From assembly GCF_032854445.1 (NCBI RefSeq), contig NC_088296.1, forward strand, positions 14,236,706 through 14,300,705: 64,000 nucleotides of DNA, written 5' to 3'. The notes beneath the pieces were generated by a model. That model made no database searches and was not told the DNA's origin. It was given only the letters and a program-made list of their open reading frames with translations. Below are positions 58,831 to 64,000 of this stretch, in pieces. Position numbers and translations under genes: made by a program. This DNA comes from Liolophura sinensis (taxonomy: Eukaryota > Mollusca > Polyplacophora > Chitonida > Chitonidae). Numbering within the stretch: position 1 is the stretch's first letter; each line of letters opens with the position of its first letter.

Positions 58831-59114
58831 GACCCACCACTGAACGTGGAATGATCGGCGGCTGCAGACCCTCGGCACGGCCGTGTGTGGACAATAGCCC
58901 CCCCCCCCGTTTTTTATCACTACACAAGCCAGTTGGCTGCAAAATAACGTTCTTTCCATGTTTTTTTCCTTTTCCACATGTTATGAAATAAAAAACAAAA
59001 AAATTATTAAAGAGAAAATGACAGTCGCATACAGTGGTGTTTTGACTTTTTATTTCAGCCTTCAACGGCCAGACATTAGAAGGGCATGGTATATAACTGT
59101 CGGGGATAGTCAGG

Positions 59115-59960
59115 TCAAATATCCAGGTAAGTGGTGTTTACATCGTCCGGCATTACTTCCCACTTTTCGAATAGAAAAAAGTAAAAGCATCTTTCATTTG
59201 TGTGTAGGAATACACCATGTTGCCTCTCATACGCATATTGTGGTTCACATCACTTGGGCTTTGGTGGTCGCGCAGCACGGAGAGGTAAACGTCTTCATCC
59301 GCGCCCCAAGCGCTAACGCCTTTGCAGGAGAGCTTGTCTTTACTATTCATAATAGTACGCCTTCGAACACAAATTGGACGATAGCGTCAACAGTCCACTC
59401 AAATTGATAAACGTATGACGGGGCTGTTCCCCCTCCGCCTCGTATACTGCCTGCAGCTTAGGTTTACCCAAGGATTCCCAGTCCGGGTGAGATCAGGCCA
59501 TGTACGCGGAGTCCGTGTCCATATCGCATTACTGTCAGTCCGCCTTGTCCGCCAAAAAAACGAATCATGAAATCATAATAAAACTCCAACGTACGGAATT
59601 TGGCACACTGGTACACCATACATCCTATTTGCAAGGGTAGGCTGTAACGAATGGTTCTCTTGCTGTGCCCTATTTTCGGTACGGCACCGTACACTTTTCA
59701 GTAACTTGCGCGTCTTCATCACATCGACATGACGGTCTTCGTTTGTGACGGTTTTGCCATAGCCGGAATTTCCCAACAACTTCATCGTTTCCCCGGTAAG
59801 AGCCTTGGCAGGGTCGGCGTCCCCTTCTCGCCGGGCTTGGCTGACGGCACCCGCGCATGATTGGAAGGAGGCTACATATCATTGGAAATACGAGGTCTAC
59901 GGGACCAATACTACGGCATACAAATTTATTTCATTGTTGTATGTATAACCATAGTAGAGT
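59115..59960 (-). pseudogene. Polinton protein-primed DNA polymerase B, C-terminal half (broken)
   Basis: On the minus strand, FQSCAGAVSQARREGDADP, then MKLLGNSGYGKTVTNEDRH, then in another frame LQIGCMVYQCAKFRTLEFYY, then DKLSCKGV, MVYSYTQMKDAFTFFYSK and finally VNTTYLDI with a stop at 59115. KL.GNS.YGK and Q.....YQ.AK...LEFYYD are the hallmark Polinton/adenovirus polymerase motifs. The catalytic D.DS region is frameshifted and not readable as such. The exonuclease half is absent. Plus-strand frames over this interval are shadows. Confidence 0.8.
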
Positions 59961-60177
59961 AGAATATAACTATAGTAGAGTCACATTCCGTTTAAACATG
60001 TGAATCATACAGCGCCAAAGGCTGGTCCCCGTCTACAGCCGTGTCAACAAGCGGTGCTATTCCCCCTGAAATTCTTTCTCACAAGTGGTATTGCTGATTC
60101 TGATGTACGAAATATGACATGGGTTTATACTGCATCGTATGATAAATACGTCGGTTTTAGTCGACGGCCTAACAACA

Positions 60178-60255
60178 CCGAGGCTATCAGGAAAGACTGA
60201 AAATAAACAAAAATCACCTAGGCTATCTGGAAAAGCTGAAAATGACACAAATCCA
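60178..60255 (+). repeat. Short tandem repeat
   Basis: Two to three units of about 34 bp: ccgaggctatcaggaaagac, then cctaggctatctggaaaagc. Confidence 0.6.
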
Positions 60256-60259
60256 ACGA

Positions 60260-60845
60260 AGACACTACTGCTGACATCGATTTGACAACAGATGTTCCTA
60301 TGTAATATTTTTTTTGCGATACGAATTTCTTCACCCACCCTGTTTGCAACCAGGGAAATCACGTTGTCTCTAGCTTTTGGATTGTTTAACAGAATAGCTT
60401 GCCATGTCACATAATCATCTGTGGGTATCGGCAGTCATACATTTTCATGTATGTGCAGAATAGTGGCCGGCGATGACCTAGCGAGCATGATGGCAGGTGG
60501 GCTTAGATTAGCCTTACAGCGCCACCTTTAATGTCCCAATAATTATTGTTTCATTGAATTTTACATAAACCCGTTTAAAAAGGTGGGCTTAGGTGAGCCA
60601 TACAGGTCATCGCGCGCCGCTGTTCGCTTCTGCACATAGATGAAAAGGTATGACTTCCGATACCAAGAGATAATAATGTGACATGACAAGCTATTCTTTA
60701 AGACAATCCACAAGCTAGAGACCACGCGATTTCCCTGGTTGCAAACAGGATGGGTGAAGAAATTCGTCCTGCAAAAAAAAGTATTACATAGGAAAATGCC
60801 CGTTGTCAAATCAATGTCAGTAGTACTATACACACTGCTACAATG
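60260..60845. repeat. Local palindrome around the second MITE copy
   Basis: 60260-60468 (for example ttcttcacccaccctgtttg) is inverted at about 60612-60845 (caaacaggatgggtgaagaa). The 144-bp MITE at 60470-60613 forms the loop. The left half is in direct orientation with 43016-43228. Confidence 0.75.
60470..60613. mobile_element. 144-bp MITE-like element, second copy
   Basis: Same 10-bp terminal inverted repeats (gcgatgacct/aggtcatcgc), length and orientation as 43224-43367, with only a few base differences. Confidence 0.6.
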
Positions 60846-61250
60846 ATATACTATAGAATTTTAGACTATACACTGATATATTATACAATGCTATACAGTG
60901 TTACACTATACAATGTTATTTTGCTCCCTTCTAGAGTACGACTTCCTCATCCTCCTCGCTCATTGGACGACGCACCGTGGACCTCAACAAAATAACCGAG
61001 CGGGAAAACACACACCCACCCAACCCAACCCAACAGCTCATTGGTCCGCTTTGGCTCGTTTTGGCTCACGCAGCTCAACACGCAAACGTACAAGCCTACC
61101 CATTCCGAGCACATCTATGATGTCCAATACTTATTGTTTTATTCCAATTTACATAAAAAAGGCACCAAATCCAGAGAATATGACCACAGAAGCATACTAT
61201 ACGATACTATAGCTATACAATACTAGTTCGTGTGTATTTGTGTGTGTGAT

Positions 61251-61341
61251 TTACCTTTCCGTGTTCAGTACGTTGATGGACACGCCAATCCCACAAGCGG
61301 TAAAAGGTCTTGTCACACCCTTTGCATTTCCACACACGCTG
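61251..61341 (-). CDS. C2H2 zinc-finger exon, intact (right arm, Polinton terminus)
   Basis: Minus strand: WKCKGCDKTFYRLWDWRVHQ followed by RTEHGK. The spacing C-x2-C-x12-H-x4-H is canonical and uninterrupted, unlike the left-arm copy. It is preceded by a stop and a possible acceptor (aaacag) and followed by gtaaat, so it may be one exon of a larger gene near the Polinton end. Only one finger is seen. Confidence 0.45.
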
Positions 61342-62053
61342 TTTTTCTTATCGCCGCTGGTGGCAGAGCAAATTACCAAATGGAGGTCACCCATTGTTCA
61401 GTTTTGGCGCGACATGGAGATGATGCTCTCGCGCGAGACATTTTGGCGCGACATGGAACATGTGACGTCAAGCGCAGAACGCGAGCTCAACGACACACCT
61501 GCGTCTCCTCAATTGCGCCTCGTCAATTGCTCCTCCTCAAAACGACACGTTTGCAACATTCTCTACTACTTACGTTCGACTTCCTGTTTTGAACAGAGTT
61601 CCCTATTTTCAAAAGCTTCAGATATAGTTAAGAACGAACAGATGCTTAGTGCTGTAAAGGGCGTTATCATTCTCTAAATTAACACAAGAAACTAATGTTT
61701 GAAAAGAACTCATGTGGCCCCGCCTGAGTTATGTTAGCCTACAGATAAAGGAACGCCTTTTACAAGCAATAATCCTATGAGTTCGTGTGCAGTCAACCCA
61801 GTCTTTCACCGCTTTCATATCTGTTTGCATTTTATATATTTTCTCTGTCTGAAAATGTGTTCTCTTACCAACTAGAAAGCGGATCACAGGAATGATTTAA
61901 TTCATACGAAGGCTTTTCTCCGTATATTTTGATTCATTCCAGAGAAGCGCTTGTCTGGCGCTGAGGCACAGTCCTTGGACCGAATATGTGTTTATGTTAT
62001 ACATGAAGACCTTACAAGGTTTGCGCGCATATTTTTCATCTAAACCATTGAAG

Positions 62054-62132
62054 ATGGAAGTCTTCATCTCCGCAAGTCACAGGGTATGGCTTCTGACTAT
62101 GATTGGGCTGGTAGTGTTGACGGTCGTTTCAG
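62054..62132 (+). CDS. Signal-peptide exon of a second, divergent EGF-type gene
   Basis: ATG at 62054. It encodes MEVFISASHRVWLLTMIG followed by LVVLTVVS and a phase-1 donor gtgggtg. It is the mirror copy of 41721-41799 with one residue changed (M to L). Transcription would run rightwards out of the window. If the inverted duplication includes the EGF exons, a head-to-head paralogue lies beyond 64000. Confidence 0.55.
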
Positions 62133-62281
62133 GTGGGTGGGTAATTTTCATATATTAAATACAGACTCAAAGATTTATTTGATTTATTAGTTTCATTGGT
62201 AGAGCTCTCTTTAGTACATGTACATGTGAACTCACCTAGATATGTGATATTCAGCTTTGAGGAAAGAGTGGCACCAAAAGT

Positions 62282-62420
62282 ATGTATATTTATGTATTTG
62301 ATTGGTGTTTAACGCCGTACTCAAGAATATTTCACTTATACGACGGCGGCCAGCATTATGTTGGGCGAAAACCGAGCAGAGCCCGGGGGATACTCTCGAC
62401 CATCCGCTACAGGCTATACA
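62282..62420 (-). repeat. SINE 3' part (right arm)
   Basis: Mirror copy of 41440-41575: gtttaacgccgtactcaaga and cgacggcggccagcattatg on plus. Confidence 0.85.
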
Positions 62421-63234
62421 GGCTAAAGATTCTTATCACTGAAATCAAGAGCACAACAAGAAGAAGAGCAACAACAACACTTAACTTAGTATCTATCTCT
62501 AGTATCACTCCTATATATGCTAGAAATCAGTGGTATAGCCTCCTATCCCCAGTTACGAACCATGCATGTTGAATACGTTAATGCGTAATACACAATGTTT
62601 TGTATCTGCATGGTTGCCATTGTTGTTGCTGCATCCGATAGCTAAGTACGCTTACGCTACTGGTAAATTGACGGTCACCCCCTGCACCCCCATCCCACAC
62701 CTTTCCCGCTCGCTTAGCCATGATCTGAGTGCCGACATGTACCCCATGAACCATGAAATCACCCTTGACAACTATTAAATCCATGGTAAAAAATTGTTAA
62801 CGCCCCTAAAGCTCGGAATACAGGAGAACTCAAAACGCTACTGAACTCAACTTATCTGGTCAAACAGAATTGGTCTCAGTCCCTGATGGCCATACGACTT
62901 CAAGATTCAACTGCTTGTTAAATACAATTATAACACCGTTTCCGGAAGACTAGCGTCTTTAATTCGCATCCATGAGCTTTTACAACTTTTCAGCTGAGTT
63001 GAGTTGAGTTGAGTCTTTAGTGCCTTTGTATGCCGAGTATAAACTGTGCATATCTGTATTACTTATGAGTATTTTTCGTCCAACTATATATTTTACCCCA
63101 TCTCTTTACAACACTGCTTTAGGGTAGATCTATTACAAATTTGAATTGCGTGACAGGGAAGAACTTCTGCTTAATTATTGGTTTTCAGGTTTAACTTTAT
63201 ATGTAAATTATTTATTGAGTTCGTATTTAACGTT

Positions 63235-63600
63235 ATACTCAAGAATGTTACTACTGTAGTCTAAATATCGAGTGGAGGAAACCGGAGTTAATAACTGCTC
63301 TATCAGATACCTGGTAAGCCTACACACTTAAAGCCATGATTGAAGGAAGTTTTAGTTAACCAGCGCCTTAACCGTCTTCAACGAATATGGCAAGCCTATT
63401 TGTGCGCTACACATTGGGAAGTTTGTCAATAAATTGCCAAGTGTTGGTGGTTTACCCTGGGAACTCCATTTTTTTCCTCTCATTAAGCTGTATGCTATCG
63501 AACAGTGTATGGCGTTAAACAACATTGAGATATATGTAAATAAATAAATCAATCAACCAACAAGTCAATCAAATAAGCAAATAAATAAATCAGCAGGTAT
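63235..63600 (-). repeat. SINE-like interspersed repeat in the right arm
   Basis: Mirror copy of 40265-40640. The 66-codon frame at 63352-63552 is the counterpart of one in the left arm and is not supported as a gene. Confidence 0.55.
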
Positions 63601-64000
63601 GTAAATGTATGCTATACTTGTATGTGTACAAAGGGCCGCTGCTCGATACACTTATTTTCATCCTTTCTACCCGGATGTGTCAGTGTAAATCTGTCAAAAT
63701 GAGGCTAGGTCAAGATGAAAAGGCTTTCCTTTCAGAAGTGTGTGACCATGTTTAACACGGCGTGACGATTGCACGACAGGTATTTTACACAATATATTAT
63801 CAAGGCACGTATGTATACTTACCTCGTGCGTATATGTGTGAAACATGTGTATGTATTTCATTTAGAAAATTTCCACGCATTATATTCAAGATTATCAGTT
63901 AGGTAGGCTTTCAGTACACCACTTAATACACAGCAAAAGGGAAGATAGGGGAAAATAGAAGCAATCTGTTAAAAGAACTCTACAGAAGTCAACGATGTGC

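Larger units (their letters stand above)
53260..61570 (+). mobile_element. Decayed Polinton/Maverick element, about 8.3 kb
   Basis: Both ends begin agtagtagaga(a)(c/t)gttgc reading inward (53260 on plus, 61570 on minus). Order inside: integrase with chromo-like tail, packaging ATPase, small hydrophobic protein, conserved helical protein, capsid-associated protein, pVI-like protein, major capsid protein and cysteine protease on plus, then DNA polymerase B C-terminal half on minus. This is the full set expected of a Polinton. The usual size is 15-20 kb; here the N-terminal half of the polymerase and parts of the integrase and ATPase are missing. Every gene has stops or frameshifts, so the copy is dead. 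Flanking 6-bp target duplications are not visible. The coding part is markedly GC-richer than its surroundings. Confidence 0.85.
60612..64000. repeat. Inverted repeat, right arm (3.39 kb, reaches the window edge)
   Basis: Reverse complement of 39838-43228. Because it is still matching at base 64000, the full arm may be longer. It carries a Polinton terminus (60612-61570), a mirror copy of the EGF gene's first exon, and SINE fragments. Confidence 0.9.

Noticed and set aside
58958-59407. 149-codon plus-strand frame downstream of the protease
   Set aside because: It overlaps the minus-strand polymerase relic (stop at 59115) and has no recognisable motif. Treated as a shadow.
53260-61570. Interpretation as an intact, active virus-like element
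   Set aside because: All major genes contain stops, frameshifts or deletions, the polymerase lacks its N-terminal half, and the P-loop is disrupted.
61240-61677. 145-codon plus-strand frame in the right arm, and its mirror at 42261-42611 minus
   Set aside because: They run antisense to the zinc-finger exon and across the Polinton terminal repeat. The apparent conservation comes from the inverted duplication.

Overview
The window looks like nuclear DNA from an invertebrate animal, most likely a mollusc. It is AT-rich and low in gene density, and its genes are split into short exons with GT/AG boundaries. It carries many copies of a tRNA-headed SINE whose body has the gtttcctccc motif and a tail like cttgagtacggcgtaaaac, plus other dispersed repeats I associate with mollusc genomes. 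No bacterial-style operon is present. All calls come from reading the sequence. Family names are recognition from memory, not search results.

Two host genes can be assembled on the minus strand, both with consistent phase-1 exon joins. (1) A small secreted protein of about 215 residues (7664-15710): signal peptide, C-type-lectin-like domain over two exons, and a C-terminal PAN/apple domain. (2) A type I membrane protein of about 507 residues (21790-41799): signal peptide exon, seven EGF exons, two Ser/Thr-rich stalk exons, a transmembrane exon and a cytoplasmic tail. A third, partial minus-strand gene at 277-540 encodes an acidic N-terminus with the 'PYMFEP' motif.

The layout is dominated by nested duplications. 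A 9.8-10 kb block at 11791-21560 is repeated in direct orientation at 43370-53330, which leaves an orphan copy of the lectin gene's signal-peptide exon at 47407-47464. Inside the EGF gene a 5.7-6.2 kb cassette carrying three EGF exons is duplicated in tandem (25732-31453 and 31454-37662), followed by a third, internally deleted unit (37663-39355). Finally, 39838-43228 is repeated inverted at 60612-64000, and this duplicates the first exon of the EGF gene. A second, divergently oriented EGF-type gene therefore probably begins at 62054 and runs out of the window.

Between the inverted arms lies a decayed Polinton/Maverick element (about 53260-61570). It holds recognisable relics of integrase with a chromo-like tail, packaging ATPase, several small virion-type proteins, the double-jelly-roll major capsid protein, the cysteine protease and, on the minus strand, the C-terminal half of protein-primed DNA polymerase B. 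Every gene is broken by stops, frameshifts or deletions. Its terminal sequence (starting agtagtagag) occurs at four places in the window, and each lies at or near a duplication or inversion boundary. Polinton termini may therefore have helped generate the rearrangements. The rest is introns, SINEs, mini- and microsatellites, and unexplained non-coding sequence.
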